Of a stretch of 64,000 nucleotides of DNA, positions 50,573-59,688 are shown piece after piece; position 1 is the first letter of the stretch, and each line of letters starts with the position of its first letter. Location of the stretch: contig JBCFAY010000004.1 in assembly GCA_038562375.1 (NCBI GenBank), positions 1 through 64,000 on the forward strand, in the 5' to 3' direction. This stretch comes from JBCFAY01 sp038562375. GTDB taxonomy: Bacteria; Bacillota; Clostridia; Christensenellales; CAG-138. Made by a program: the position numbers and the translations under genes. The notes beneath the pieces are model-generated. The model did not search any database. It had not been told where the DNA came from and saw only the letters and a program-made list of their open reading frames with translations.

Positions 50573-52057
50573 TCAGGCGGTAAGATCTTCGACGTAGAGC
50601 ATCGTAACGCCTTCTTTCGCCGCCATAGGCGCGGAAGGCATCGCAACAGGTTTGGGCTCAGGCGCTGCGGCAACCGGCGCTGCGGGCGCTTGTGGAGCGG
50701 TCTTGCCCTCCGCGGCGGCCTTTCTCTCTTCGAAGAACTTCAAAGCTACCTGCGGGAAGAGCGCGTAGCTCAACACGTCCTCCTCCTGAATCATCCAGTC
50801 TTTGATCTCTTCGCGGTACTTATCAAGTTCCGGGGTCAACAGGTCGGCCGGACGGCAGGTGATGACTTCTTCGTCTCCGATCGCCATCCTGCGCACCTCT
50901 TCGTTGACTTCGCCGGGCAAACGGCCATATTCGCCGTGCAGCAGCGCCTTCGACTCCTTGGAAAACATCTTGTAAGGGGTTCCGGCAAGAACGTTGAGCA
51001 CCGCCTGGGAGCCGACGATCTGGCTTGTGGGCGTGACCAGCGGCGGATAGCCGAAGTCCTTGCGGACGCGGGGAACCTCTTCAAGAACCTGGTAGTATTT
51101 ATCCTCGGCATTGGCCTGCTTGAGCTGCGAGATCAAATTGGAGAGCATGCCCCCCGGGACCTGGTACAAAAGCGTATTGGTATCGATGCGAAGAACCTTG
51201 GGATCGAGATCCCCTTCCTTCTGCATCCGGTCGGCGACAGTGCGAAAATGCTTTGCCGCCTCGGCAAGCTTATTCAGATCGAGTCCCGTGTCGTACTCCG
51301 TTCCCTTGAGCGTCGCGACCAAAGGTTCCGTCGCGGGCTGGGCGGTGCCGTTTCCGAGCGCGGAGAGCGCGCAGTCCACGATATCCACACCTGCCTGCAC
51401 CGCCATCAGGTATGTCATATCGCCGGTGCCGGTGGTGTTGTGCGTATGCAGGTGGATCGGCACATCGATCTCCTGTTTGAGCCTCTTGACGAGCGAATAC
51501 GCGTCATACGGCAGCAGCAGGTTCGCCATGTCCTTGATGCAGATCGTGTCGGCGCCCATTTGGACGAGCTCTTTGGCGAGCTTGACGAAATAATCCTCGT
51601 TGTGAACGGGGCTGGTCGTATAGCTGATGGCCGGCTCGCAGATCCCGCCGAATTTCTTGGTATACTTAATCGCGGATTCGAGGTTTCTCGTATCGTTGAG
51701 GGCATCGAAAATGCGGACGACATCGATGCCGTTCTCGATCGCTTTGCGGCAAAACTGCTCCACCACATCGTCGGCATAGTGCTTGTATCCGAGGATATTC
51801 TGGCCGCGAAAAAGCATCTGAAGCTTGGTATTGGGCAGGGCTTTCTTCAGCTTGCGCAGGCGGTCCCATGGATCTTCGTTCAAAAAGCGGAGGCAGCTGT
51901 CAAACGTAGCGCCGCCCCAGCATTCCAGCGACCAGTAGCCGATGCTGTCGAGAATTTCGCAGGCCGGAAGCATATCCTCAATACGCATACGCGTCGCAGC
52001 CTGAGATTGATGGGCGTCACGCAGTATCGTATCCGTTATGTTCAGTTTATGTGCCAT
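50573..52057 (-). CDS. Carboxyltransferase alpha subunit (OadA / pyruvate carboxylase B type)
   Basis: The product (494 aa) is an HMGL-like biotin-dependent carboxyltransferase. It begins with DTILRDAHQSQAATRM, then has LECWGGATFDSCLRFL, the metal-binding HLHTHNTTGTG and the biotin-site Lys in TICIKDMAN. It ends in an Ala/Pro linker with no biotinyl domain; the separate carrier gene upstream supplies it. Oxaloacetate decarboxylase is suggested by the OadG-like gene, but the sodium-pumping beta subunit is absent here, so direction (decarboxylase or carboxylase) is open. Confidence 0.92.
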   Translation of the reverse strand: MAHKLNITDTILRDAHQSQAATRMRIEDMLPACEILDSIGYWSLECWGGATFDSCLRFLNEDPWDRLRKLKKALPNTKLQMLFRGQNILGYKHYADDVVEQFCRKAIENGIDVVRIFDALNDTRNLESAIKYTKKFGGICEPAISYTTSPVHNEDYFVKLAKELVQMGADTICIKDMANLLLPYDAYSLVKRLKQEIDVPIHLHTHNTTGTGDMTYLMAVQAGVDIVDCALSALGNGTAQPATEPLVATLKGTEYDTGLDLNKLAEAAKHFRTVADRMQKEGDLDPKVLRIDTNTLLYQVPGGMLSNLISQLKQANAEDKYYQVLEEVPRVRKDFGYPPLVTPTSQIVGSQAVLNVLAGTPYKMFSKESKALLHGEYGRLPGEVNEEVRRMAIGDEEVITCRPADLLTPELDKYREEIKDWMIQEEDVLSYALFPQVALKFFEERKAAAEGKTAPQAPAAPVAAAPEPKPVAMPSAPMAAKEGVTMLYVEDLTA

Positions 52058-52100
52058 GTTTTCCCTCCTTCTGCTTGGATTTTGGTATATGCATTGAGCG

Positions 52101-52481
52101 TTAGCCGATTACGCACAGGGGGTCGCCCGTGCTTACGCTCGAGCCTTTGGAAACGTTGATGCCGACGATCGTGCCGCCCTTGGGCGCAACGATTTCGTTC
52201 TCCATTTTCATCGCCTCGAGGATAACGAGCACGTCGCCGTTCTTAACGGTATCTCCCACGTTGACTTTCACGCCGAGGATCGTGCCGGGCATCGGAGCGC
52301 TGACCGTTTCCTGTCCCTTAGAGGCGACGACCGGAGCCGCGGCCGCCTTCGGAGCCGCGGCGACAGGCGCGGCTGCGGGCACGGGCGCTGCAGCGGCGGG
52401 GCTTTGCGCAAAAGCGCCGGAGATTTCTTCGACCTCTATTTCATAAGTGCTTCCGTTGACATTAACGATGAATTTACGCAT
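52101..52481 (-). CDS. Biotin carboxyl carrier protein
   Basis: The product (126 aa) begins MRKFIVNVNGSTYEIEVEEI, has an Ala/Pro-rich linker (about 30-60) and a biotinyl domain with the target Lys in EAMKMENEI. It carries CO2 between carboxylase and decarboxylase parts. GGGAGG precedes the ATG at 52481. It lies between the OadG-like and alpha-subunit genes. Confidence 0.94.
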   Translation of the reverse strand: MRKFIVNVNGSTYEIEVEEISGAFAQSPAAAAPVPAAAPVAAAPKAAAAPVVASKGQETVSAPMPGTILGVKVNVGDTVKNGDVLVILEAMKMENEIVAPKGGTIVGINVSKGSSVSTGDPLCVIG

Positions 52482-52505
52482 GTTCTTACCTCCCGTATCA
52501 CACAA

Positions 52506-52994
52506 TTATTTCTGTTTTATGGAATGAATCCTAAGGCCAGATACCTCTGTGCCCATTGCGGCCGCAAGCGCGGCGCTCATCGCCGCAACGAGTTGTCTGC
52601 GCTCTCCGCCACCGGATAAGCGCCTGATCGAGCGGATTCGAATCCCGCTCGGTTCCGTTCCCATCGCCGTTGCGAGCGCGGCGGACACGGCCGCGACGAA
52701 CTGCCTGCGGTTCGCATCCCCGCCGGACATGCGCCGGATGGAGCGGATCCTCAGGCCGGAGACGTCGGTTCCCAAATATGCAGCGATGCTCGCCGAGACC
52801 GCAGCGACAAACTGCGGGCGATTGGCGATCGAACCGGCCGAATACTCTGGGGAAGCGACCGCCCCGGGCTGTTCGCCGCGAGGTTCAACGGAAGCATCCG
52901 CCTCGCGATCCACTGAACGCGACCTTCTCGCGATAAACGCAACAAGAGCCGACAGCACAATGCCTGCGATCATCCCCAAAAAGAATTCGACCAA
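52506..52994 (-). CDS. OadG-like membrane protein with three copies of the C-terminal motif
   Basis: The protein (162 aa) has an N-terminal TM helix (about 4-21), an acidic linker and then three tandem ~36-residue repeats at 59-94, 96-131 and 132-162, each of the form RRQFVAAVSAAL-A-MGT-SG-RI-SIRR. OadG and GcdD gamma chains normally carry one such segment, which helps assemble the decarboxylase. TTG 52994 is the start, with GAGG upstream. First gene of the carboxyltransferase operon. Confidence 0.78.
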   Translation of the reverse strand: MVEFFLGMIAGIVLSALVAFIARRSRSVDREADASVEPRGEQPGAVASPEYSAGSIANRPQFVAAVSASIAAYLGTDVSGLRIRSIRRMSGGDANRRQFVAAVSAALATAMGTEPSGIRIRSIRRLSGGGERRQLVAAMSAALAAAMGTEVSGLRIHSIKQK

Positions 52995-53247
52995 TCGTCC
53001 TCACCTATCCTTCTAAGCATCAGTTATGGAATAAAGATTCCTCAATTCAATCGTGATCCACGGTCATCGGTATCGGTCCGACAAAGTTCCTAAATTCCGG
53101 CAGTTTATCAAATATCTTAATAATTGTATTCTACATGCAATTATGTTTTTTTTCAAGTTTTTTCTACCGCAATACTCAAGATTATCCAGTCACAATCACT
53201 ATAACATCGGCGATATAATTATCGATTAAAAATAATAAACACTTATA
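52995..53247. other. AT-rich intergenic region upstream of the carboxyltransferase operon
   Basis: About 250 bp without a supported gene. TTGAAT with ATAACT 17 bp on (minus strand, about 53028-53056) is a weak promoter candidate whose spacer holds GGAAT-CTTT-ATTCC. No clear terminator for rluB is visible. Confidence 0.4.
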
Positions 53248-53961
53248 TCATTGCAGGAGTTGATCCAGCCGCGCAAGCTCCGAGGGCGTTAACATGCGCC
53301 ATTGGCCGCTTTCAAGATCCCCAAGCGAAAGCGGGCCCATGCTCAGCCTGCGCAGGCGAAGCGTTTTATGGCCTACCGCGTCGAGCATCCTGCGCACCTG
53401 GCGGTTCCGTCCTTCCCGGATCGTAATCAAAAGCGAGGTCTTCCCGCCCTCCATAGGCTTTACACTGCGAACAAGAGCAGGCGCGGTCATGCCGTCCTCG
53501 AGCATGACGCCCTGCTCCAGTTTTCTCTTTTCGCTGTTTGTCAGCTCGCCTTCGCAGATGGCAAGATAGGTTTTTGTGACCATGAACCTCGGATGCGTCA
53601 TGCGGTTTGCAAGCTCGCCGTCGTTCGTAACAAGGAGGAGACCCTCCGAATCGATGTCCAGACGGCCCACGCTGTATACCCTGTACGGGAGTTGCGCGAA
53701 TACATCCGCAATGGTCTTTCTGCCCTGCGGATCGGAATTCGTGCAGATGACGCCGCGGGGTTTGTTGTACAGGATCACAACGCGCTCCTGCTCCTTTTGA
53801 AGCGGCTTCCCATCGAGCATGACCGCATCCTTCTCAGGGTCGACGGACGCACCGATCTGCGCCGTCTCGCCATTGACGCTTACCCTGCCCTGACGGATCA
53901 GCTCCTCGCAAGCGCGCCTTGAGCCTACCCCCGATTCAGCCATAAATTTTTGCAGCCTCAA
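53248..53961 (-). CDS. rluB: rRNA pseudouridine synthase, RsuA/RluB family
   Basis: The product (237 aa) has an N-terminal S4 RNA-binding domain (MRLQKFMAESGVGSRRACEE) and a catalytic domain with GRLDIDSEGLLLVTNDG, catalytic Asp102. It isomerises a uridine in 23S (or 16S) rRNA. It lies 18 bp after dacF in the scpAB-ytfIJ-dacF-rluB neighbourhood usual for clostridia. Confidence 0.94.
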   Translation of the reverse strand: MRLQKFMAESGVGSRRACEELIRQGRVSVNGETAQIGASVDPEKDAVMLDGKPLQKEQERVVILYNKPRGVICTNSDPQGRKTIADVFAQLPYRVYSVGRLDIDSEGLLLVTNDGELANRMTHPRFMVTKTYLAICEGELTNSEKRKLEQGVMLEDGMTAPALVRSVKPMEGGKTSLLITIREGRNRQVRRMLDAVGHKTLRLRRLSMGPLSLGDLESGQWRMLTPSELARLDQLLQ

Positions 53962-53979
53962 CCCCCGGTCCTCCTTAAA

Positions 53980-55107
53980 CTATTGCGCTAGGTCGAGAAG
54001 TATTCGCTGCAGATAGAACGGCAAATCGCGCTCAGCTACATCTTCCCCGGCGACGAGCGCGGTGCTCGTTAAAAGCTTGTTCTCCTCCCAAACTTCAAGG
54101 CGACCCAGCTCGTCCCCGGCGGCGATCGGCGCTGCAATACCGTTCAGCACAACGCGCGTGCGGTACGCGCGCTCTCCTTCCTTCAAGACCGGGATCATTA
54201 TATCCTGTTTTGCAACCAGCGCCAATACGTTTTTTATACCGCGCTTGACGGGGGCGCGCGTAACCACGTCGCCTTTATGCACGATCGTCTCCATCTTATA
54301 CGCCGTGAAACCGTAATCGAGGATGCTCATCGCGCCGGGAAACATATTCGGGCAATTGAGCACGACCCCGATCAATTGCATTTCGTCGCGCTCCGCAGCG
54401 AAGGTGAGGCACTTTCCCGCGGGCTTCGTATAGCCGGTTTTTATGCCGTTCCCACCATCGTATTGCGTGAGGATTCTATTCTTGCTTTTCAAATAGCGAA
54501 TTCTGCTGCCCGTAGTCGTCTTATAGGACGTGGTCGAAACCAGCTCCCGAAACTCCGGCATCTTCATCGCGGCTTGGCATATAAGGGCAAGATCGTAGGC
54601 CGTCGTATAATGATTGTCGTCATGCAGGCCGTTGGGCGTCACAAAACTCGTGTTGAGCGCGCCAAGCTCCTTCGCCTTCTGATTCATCAAGAGGGCAAAG
54701 TTCTCGACGGATCCGCCGATATAATCGGCGATCGCTACCGCCGCGTCGTTGCCTGACACAAGCATCAGCCCGTGAAGAAGGTCCCGCAGGCTGATTTTCT
54801 CGCCCAGTTCGAGGTACATGCTCGAGCCTTCCTCGCCGTACGCTTCCTCGGTGATCTCGACCAGCGCGTCGAGGCCGCCATGCTCCAGGGCGAGCATGGC
54901 GGTCATAACTTTGGTGGTGCTCGCCATTGGGAGTCTGACGTGCGCGTTTTTTGCATACAGGACCTTGCCGGTTGTCGCTTCGATCAACACGATCCCTCCG
55001 GCTTTCACCTCGGGCTGTGCCGTTTGCGCGCGGGCGATGGGCATGGGCGCCATAATCAAGATGCACAGCGCGATCGCGATGCCCCGGATTATGAGCCTAT
55101 ATTTCAT
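53980..55107 (-). CDS. dacF: D-alanyl-D-alanine carboxypeptidase, DacF type
   Basis: The exported low-molecular-weight penicillin-binding protein (375 aa) trims stem peptides in peptidoglycan, often during sporulation. It has a signal peptide ending near IARAQ, S63-T-T-K66, S118-G-N120 and K223-T-G, then a C-terminal PBP5-associated domain. The ATG overlaps the ytfJ stop by 4 bp. Confidence 0.95.
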   Translation of the reverse strand: MKYRLIIRGIAIALCILIMAPMPIARAQTAQPEVKAGGIVLIEATTGKVLYAKNAHVRLPMASTTKVMTAMLALEHGGLDALVEITEEAYGEEGSSMYLELGEKISLRDLLHGLMLVSGNDAAVAIADYIGGSVENFALLMNQKAKELGALNTSFVTPNGLHDDNHYTTAYDLALICQAAMKMPEFRELVSTTSYKTTTGSRIRYLKSKNRILTQYDGGNGIKTGYTKPAGKCLTFAAERDEMQLIGVVLNCPNMFPGAMSILDYGFTAYKMETIVHKGDVVTRAPVKRGIKNVLALVAKQDIMIPVLKEGERAYRTRVVLNGIAAPIAAGDELGRLEVWEENKLLTSTALVAGEDVAERDLPFYLQRILLDLAQ

Positions 55108-55586
55108 GCGTATTCCGCCGAATCGCTCGCGTAATCTTCATGCGCTCCGTCTTTTTCCTCCTCGGACGCGCAGCCTTTTTTGCCGTCCATGGCTTTGCAG
55201 ATCATTTTTTCGATCTCCATCAGCGAATGAGGAACCATCTCGATGATGCGGTCCAGCGTGCAGTTGTAATGAGCGGGGAGCACCTTTACGCAGCCTTCGC
55301 TCACGGACAGAAACGCCATCGGCGTGAGGCTCATGCCCGCGACCGACACGCCTGCGAACGGATAACGCTCCTCGTCGACCCTGACGGCATCGGCGCTGCG
55401 GTGCACCGGCGCGACCCGGCCATATTCCCCGCCGCCGGACAGGAAGCCGAGCGATACGCGCGACACCGGAAGGACCATTGTTTCCTTACTCGTCATGATC
55501 GGACTGCCGATGATCGTGTTCACATCGACCATCTCCTTGATCTGTTCCATAGTGGTTTTCATGATATTCTCAATCGGGTGTGACAT
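55104..55586 (-). CDS. ytfJ: GerW/YtfJ family sporulation protein
   Basis: The product (160 aa) belongs to the YtfJ/GerW family of spore proteins; in Bacillus GerW affects germination. Typical features are PIENIMKTTMEQIKEMVDVNTIIG, the Gly-rich LGFLSGGGEYG and a PVHRSADAVRV strand. AAAGGAG precedes the ATG. It overlaps ytfI upstream by 17 bp. Confidence 0.93.
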   Translation of the reverse strand: MSHPIENIMKTTMEQIKEMVDVNTIIGSPIMTSKETMVLPVSRVSLGFLSGGGEYGRVAPVHRSADAVRVDEERYPFAGVSVAGMSLTPMAFLSVSEGCVKVLPAHYNCTLDRIIEMVPHSLMEIEKMICKAMDGKKGCASEEEKDGAHEDYASDSAEYA

Positions 55587-56157
55587 TGCGTGAAACTCCT
55601 TTCGATTTCAGAAATTGCCTAAATACAGCAGTAATAATGTGGACGGTGCGAACGATGAATATCCCTTCCAAATTCAACCTGAATATGTTGGTGGTAAAAT
55701 TCGGTTTTAACGTTATATGGGAGTCTTTCGCACGCTCTTTCGCAATAAAAATCAGCGTCATAAACAGCGCGCTTTGGAGCGCGCCGGTGAGCATGACGCA
55801 GGCGAACGCGTCGTCCGCGATGCCGAGCATGCCGTCGATCTCAACGCGTTTGGTTATAAATTGATTTTTTATGGATAACAATACATCCTTGATTTGAATG
55901 ACCCTCTTGGTTTCCTTGTTCTTTTTTCTCCTCAAGCGTGCCGTTTCGCCATTGCGATGGATTAAAAATATGGAAATCCCTTCGCTGAGCGACCACTCCA
56001 GCCGCAGCGCGACATGAACCCTTATGATGGTGTAAAAAAATAAGACCGTCAGGTCAAGCCTTCCGCCGCTTTGATAGATGCAAAGCGACAGCTTGATCCT
56101 GCCGTTCCATAGCAAGCCCAAAACGATGATTGCAGCCAGTGCAAGTGCAAGCAGCAA
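55570..56157 (-). CDS. DUF2953 membrane protein (YtfI-like)
   Basis: The product (195 aa) has an N-terminal TM helix (about 1-18), a beta-rich middle, a basic stretch (RLRRKKNKETKR) and LNLEGIFIVRTVHIITAVF at the end. DUF2953 proteins sit just upstream of ytfJ in sporulating Firmicutes. The start is TTG 56157 with GGAGG seven nt upstream. Role unknown, probably in sporulation. Confidence 0.85.
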   Translation of the reverse strand: MLLALALAAIIVLGLLWNGRIKLSLCIYQSGGRLDLTVLFFYTIIRVHVALRLEWSLSEGISIFLIHRNGETARLRRKKNKETKRVIQIKDVLLSIKNQFITKRVEIDGMLGIADDAFACVMLTGALQSALFMTLIFIAKERAKDSHITLKPNFTTNIFRLNLEGIFIVRTVHIITAVFRQFLKSKGVSRNVTPD

Positions 56158-56235
56158 TTCCTATCCTCCAGCAAAGTATGGATTCGGATACTATCATGCC
56201 CCATCTCTGGCGAAATATGAGATCAGAACAACGCT

Positions 56236-56772
56236 TTATTGAAGCTCGGCTTCGACCTCGTCAAGCTCGTTCAGCTTCGGGAGCTCACTGAGCGAATGCA
56301 GGCCGAAAAGGCGCAGAAACGAGTCGGTCGTTCCAAAAAGCATCGGTCGGCCGACCGCATCCTTTCGGCCAAGCTCCCGGATCAATCCTTGCTTTAACAG
56401 CTGACCAACCGAATACTCGCAGCGTACGCCCCGGATCGCCTCGATGTCCGCGCGCGTTACCGGCTGCTTGTACGCGATGATGGAAAGCGTTTCGAGCATC
56501 GCCTGCGAAATGCTCTTTTGCTGCGTCGGCTGCAGATACTCCATGACGGAGCTCGCATAGAGCGGATTCGAGGTAAGCTGCACGCTCTCGGGCGTGAGAA
56601 ACAGCAATATCCCCCGCTGTTCCTGCTCGAACTCCCTCGCCATGTCCGAAAGCAGCAATTCGACTTCCAGCTTCGTCAAATTCAGCACGCGCCGCAGCTC
56701 TTCGAGAGAAACAGGGTCCCCCGCCGCGAATAATATGCTCTCGATTGCCGCCTTGCGCTGATCCACGTTCAT
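56236..56772 (-). CDS. scpB: Segregation and condensation protein B
   Basis: The product (178 aa) has two winged-helix domains (DQRKAAIESILFAAGDPVSLEEL and MLETLSIIAYKQPVTRADIEAIRG) and forms the SMC-ScpAB condensin complex. The ATG overlaps the scpA stop (ATGA). Confidence 0.95.
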   Translation of the reverse strand: MNVDQRKAAIESILFAAGDPVSLEELRRVLNLTKLEVELLLSDMAREFEQEQRGILLFLTPESVQLTSNPLYASSVMEYLQPTQQKSISQAMLETLSIIAYKQPVTRADIEAIRGVRCEYSVGQLLKQGLIRELGRKDAVGRPMLFGTTDSFLRLFGLHSLSELPKLNELDEVEAELQ

Positions 56773-57560
56773 TCCCGCTCCTCAAGTTTTTCGGAATTAT
56801 AATCGATTTCATCCATATAGTCGACATTTTCATCGTCATGGATTAACGCGTTCACATAAAAAGTGATCTTTTCAAACGGCGCGCTCTGCCTGATCCTGAT
56901 TTCCCTGTTGGCGATCATGTCGAGGAGCGCCATGAAAACAATGATGATCTGCAGCTTCGGCGCGCTCGAATCGAAAAGCTCGTCGAACGTGACGCGCGAT
57001 TTGCCCCTCATGTATTCGCGGAGGCGGTTGGCTTCCCCGCGGATGGTGAATTGTTCGGCCGAGACCTCGTGTACATGCGGCGCGGCGTTCTCTTTGTGCT
57101 CCTTTGTCAAAGCGTCGCGCAGGGCGGCATAGAGTTCCATCGGAACGCCCTCGGCGAAGGAAACCGGAGGTTCCGCCTGAAAGACCTCCTCGCGAAGCCT
57201 GGTATACCTCCCTTGAGAGGTCTCGAGCAGCCTCGCAAGCTCTGCGCTCAGCGATTTAAACTCCTTGTATTCCCGAAGCTGCCGCATCAGTACGACCTCG
57301 GGATCCTCCTCCATGGTTTCCTCTTTGGGCGGTTTCGGGAGCAAAGAGCGCGATTTGATATAGACGAGCGTCGCCGCCATCGTCAGGAATTCGCTGGCGG
57401 TGTCCATGTCAAGCTCCGAGAGTTGACTCATGTATTCGAGGTATTGCTGGGTGATTGACGCGACAAAAATATCTTTAATGTCAACCTGTGCGCTCTCGAT
57501 CAAATGCAGCAGCAGATCGAGCGGCCCCTCAAACTGTGACAGCCGTACCCGGTATTCCAC
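56769..57560 (-). CDS. scpA: Segregation and condensation protein A
   Basis: The kleisin subunit (263 aa) bridges SMC heads. It begins EYRVRLSQFEGPLDLLLHLI, has the helical SMC-neck-binding region, and ends with the winged-helix FDELFDSSAPKLQIIIVFMALLDMI. It follows the M50 protease gene by 9 bp. Confidence 0.95.
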   Translation of the reverse strand: MEYRVRLSQFEGPLDLLLHLIESAQVDIKDIFVASITQQYLEYMSQLSELDMDTASEFLTMAATLVYIKSRSLLPKPPKEETMEEDPEVVLMRQLREYKEFKSLSAELARLLETSQGRYTRLREEVFQAEPPVSFAEGVPMELYAALRDALTKEHKENAAPHVHEVSAEQFTIRGEANRLREYMRGKSRVTFDELFDSSAPKLQIIIVFMALLDMIANREIRIRQSAPFEKITFYVNALIHDDENVDYMDEIDYNSEKLEERE

Positions 57561-57569
57561 GCCTTCTCC

Positions 57570-58220
57570 CTACATCCAAAAAAAGATTAGATTGTTGTAA
57601 ACCCAAGCCATTCCCGACGCAATCCATTCGACGACCACGCTTAAAAGGCCCGTCAGCGCGCCGGTGAGCAAAAGCCCGAGCAGAACAAACTGACCGTACC
57701 GATCAAGGAACAGGAACGGTTTAGGCCCCACGACGCGGATCAAAAGGTTCTGGAACACGTGATACCCGTCGAGCGGCGGGATCGGCAGGAGGTTGAATAC
57801 CAAAAGCCCGATGTTGATGAAATAGAAGTAATAGATGATGGTATCGAGCGCAACGTTTGTAACGTTGAAATAGCTCAATACATAAGCGATTCCCATCGTC
57901 ACGAACGCCAGCAGCAGGTTTACGAAAACGCCCGCCAGGGAAACGATGCTCTCATCCCTTCTTTGGTTTTTAAAATTGCGCGGGTTGATGGGTACCGGCC
58001 TCGCCCAACCGAAGCGGACGAGTATGAGCATGATAAAACCGATCGGATCGATGTGCGAAAGCGGATTGAGCGTCATGCGGCCGAGATTTCTTGCGGTCGG
58101 ATCCCCCAAACGGTAGGCCGAATAGGCGTGCGCCCATTCGTGGAAGGACAAAGCTACGACGATCGCCGGGATCCGGTACAAAAGTTCCATTAAATTGATG
58201 CCACTAAACAATCCGCTCAA
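57570..58220 (-). CDS. Site-2-type intramembrane metalloprotease (M50)
   Basis: The product (216 aa) has about five to six TM helices and the zinc motif HEWAH (27-31) with the second ligand in NLLPIPPLDGYHV. It belongs to the compact YwhC-like group seen beside scpA. The TTG at 58220 is preferred because GGAG stands eight nt before; the GTG at 58229 is too close to it. Its own promoter lies at 58249-58277. Confidence 0.88.
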   Translation of the reverse strand: MSGLFSGINLMELLYRIPAIVVALSFHEWAHAYSAYRLGDPTARNLGRMTLNPLSHIDPIGFIMLILVRFGWARPVPINPRNFKNQRRDESIVSLAGVFVNLLLAFVTMGIAYVLSYFNVTNVALDTIIYYFYFINIGLLVFNLLPIPPLDGYHVFQNLLIRVVGPKPFLFLDRYGQFVLLGLLLTGALTGLLSVVVEWIASGMAWVYNNLIFFWM

Positions 58221-58248
58221 CTTGCACACTCCAACGGCGATTTGTTTT

Positions 58249-58277
58249 ATTATACGCTAAATCAAAATGTCATGCAA
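58249..58277 (-). promoter_or_regulatory. Promoter of the M50-scpA-scpB unit
   Basis: On the minus strand TTGCAT (58272-58277), 17 bp and TATAAT (58249-58254) form a near-consensus sigma-A promoter about 28 nt before the TTG start. Confidence 0.78.
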
Positions 58278-58502
58278 GCCGCAGGGGATCGGCGCGGCGG
58301 TTCAAGGATGATCCCCGGAAGCCGTCAAAGCTTGTCCATCCTTCTGCTCGTGCAACCAATCGCGGATCGTTTTTTATTGAAAGATCGGCGCAATCGCTGA
58401 TTCCCGGGGCGTTTGCTCATGTCGTCGGCACGAAACAGCGCCCGCATTGCGGCGGGCGCCGACCGAAGTGGAAGGGCTTTGTATCGGCGGATGTGACGCC
58501 GC

Positions 58503-59678
58503 CTATGCGTGTACCCAGCCGAGACCGACCATTCTAAAATAATCCGCGAGCTTCGCAACATCGCAGCCCGTGGCGGCAACCAGGTTGAGCGAGGCTACGG
58601 CGTTGCCGTTTTCATCGACATAATGTACCGTGCCGAGCACATCGCCCGACTTGAACGGAGCGTTCAGACGTTCGGGCACTTCATATACCGCATCGGGTGT
58701 GGAATCGCCCTTCGCGAGCAACATCGTCATATCGTTCTGTGCGATCAGGTCAACCCATTGCAGCGTCCCGTTGCTCACCAGAACCTTCGGCACAACCACA
58801 TCGCCCTTCGCGCAAAGGCGAACCGCCTGATAATTGGAGGAGCCAAAGTCGAACAGCGACTGCGCGAGCGAAAACCGCTCCTTGCTGTTTTTCGCGCCCA
58901 CGACCACGGCGATCATGACGGATTCGGAGCGTTTGACCGCGAATACGCCGCAGTACCCCGCCTCGGAGGAGGAACCCGTAGCGATGCCGATGCAGCCGGG
59001 ATACGTCTTGACCAGCCTGTTCGGATTCGCAAGCTCTGTAAAGCTTCCGTCCTCATGGGTGATTCCGTCAAGATACATCGCGCTATATTGCGAAAAGCTC
59101 GGAGAATCCGCAAGGCGCCTGCCGAGCACCGCAAGATCGGCGGCGGACAATTTCGTGTCCGTATTGGACAAGGATGTGATCGTCGCGTTTATTTTGAGCT
59201 CAGACATCCTTTCGTTGATCGCGATAGCCGCGGCCTGATCCGTTCCGAAGAGCTTCAGCGCCATGGCGACGATCGCATCGCCGGCCCCGATCATCGCGGC
59301 GCTCTTAAGAAGGTCCTTCACCGCGATTTTCTCATTTGCCTCCAAAAAGGCGGTCGGGCCTGAAATCTTCGAAGCGAACTCGCCCACGACGATCTGCTCG
59401 TCGAGGCTCAACTCGCCGCGGTCGATCGCCTCGCATACCACGAGCGTGATGGGCATGCGGCTCAGCCCCGCGACCAATAACTGCTCCGAATCGTTTTTTT
59501 TCAGTATGGTCTGCATACTGGTGGCTTCGGCCAGCAGAAGGGACTTGGCCTGCTCCGAGCCGATCGGGAAATTCGCCGCATCCGTTTCCACGGCCATTGC
59601 GGGCATCGCCATGCCCGCGAAGGCAAACGCCGCCAGTAACCCTGCGAGCACCCGCTTTATACTCCTGTTTTGCAACAT
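58503..59678 (-). CDS. Exported DacF-like pseudoenzyme
   Basis: The product (391 aa) has a signal peptide (about 1-29, ending AMPAMA) and the full PBP5-like layout. Every catalytic motif is altered: SxxK reads S73-R-M-P76, SGN reads A132-G-D134 and KTG reads A233-T-G. Flanking patterns (a GD-AIVAMA helix, GIATG...AGYC and a C-terminal beta domain with GDVLGTVHYVDENG) still align with DacF, so it probably binds peptidoglycan or a partner without cleaving. GGGGG precedes the ATG. It occupies the place of dacF next to deoB, spoIIM and spo0A. Confidence 0.85.
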   Translation of the reverse strand: MLQNRSIKRVLAGLLAAFAFAGMAMPAMAVETDAANFPIGSEQAKSLLLAEATSMQTILKKNDSEQLLVAGLSRMPITLVVCEAIDRGELSLDEQIVVGEFASKISGPTAFLEANEKIAVKDLLKSAAMIGAGDAIVAMALKLFGTDQAAAIAINERMSELKINATITSLSNTDTKLSAADLAVLGRRLADSPSFSQYSAMYLDGITHEDGSFTELANPNRLVKTYPGCIGIATGSSSEAGYCGVFAVKRSESVMIAVVVGAKNSKERFSLAQSLFDFGSSNYQAVRLCAKGDVVVPKVLVSNGTLQWVDLIAQNDMTMLLAKGDSTPDAVYEVPERLNAPFKSGDVLGTVHYVDENGNAVASLNLVAATGCDVAKLADYFRMVGLGWVHA

Positions 59679-59688
59679 ATAAATCCCC

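Noticed and set aside
50690..52159. 489-codon ORF antisense to the carboxyltransferase alpha gene
   Set aside because: Shadow of a well-identified gene; no motifs and no start signal.
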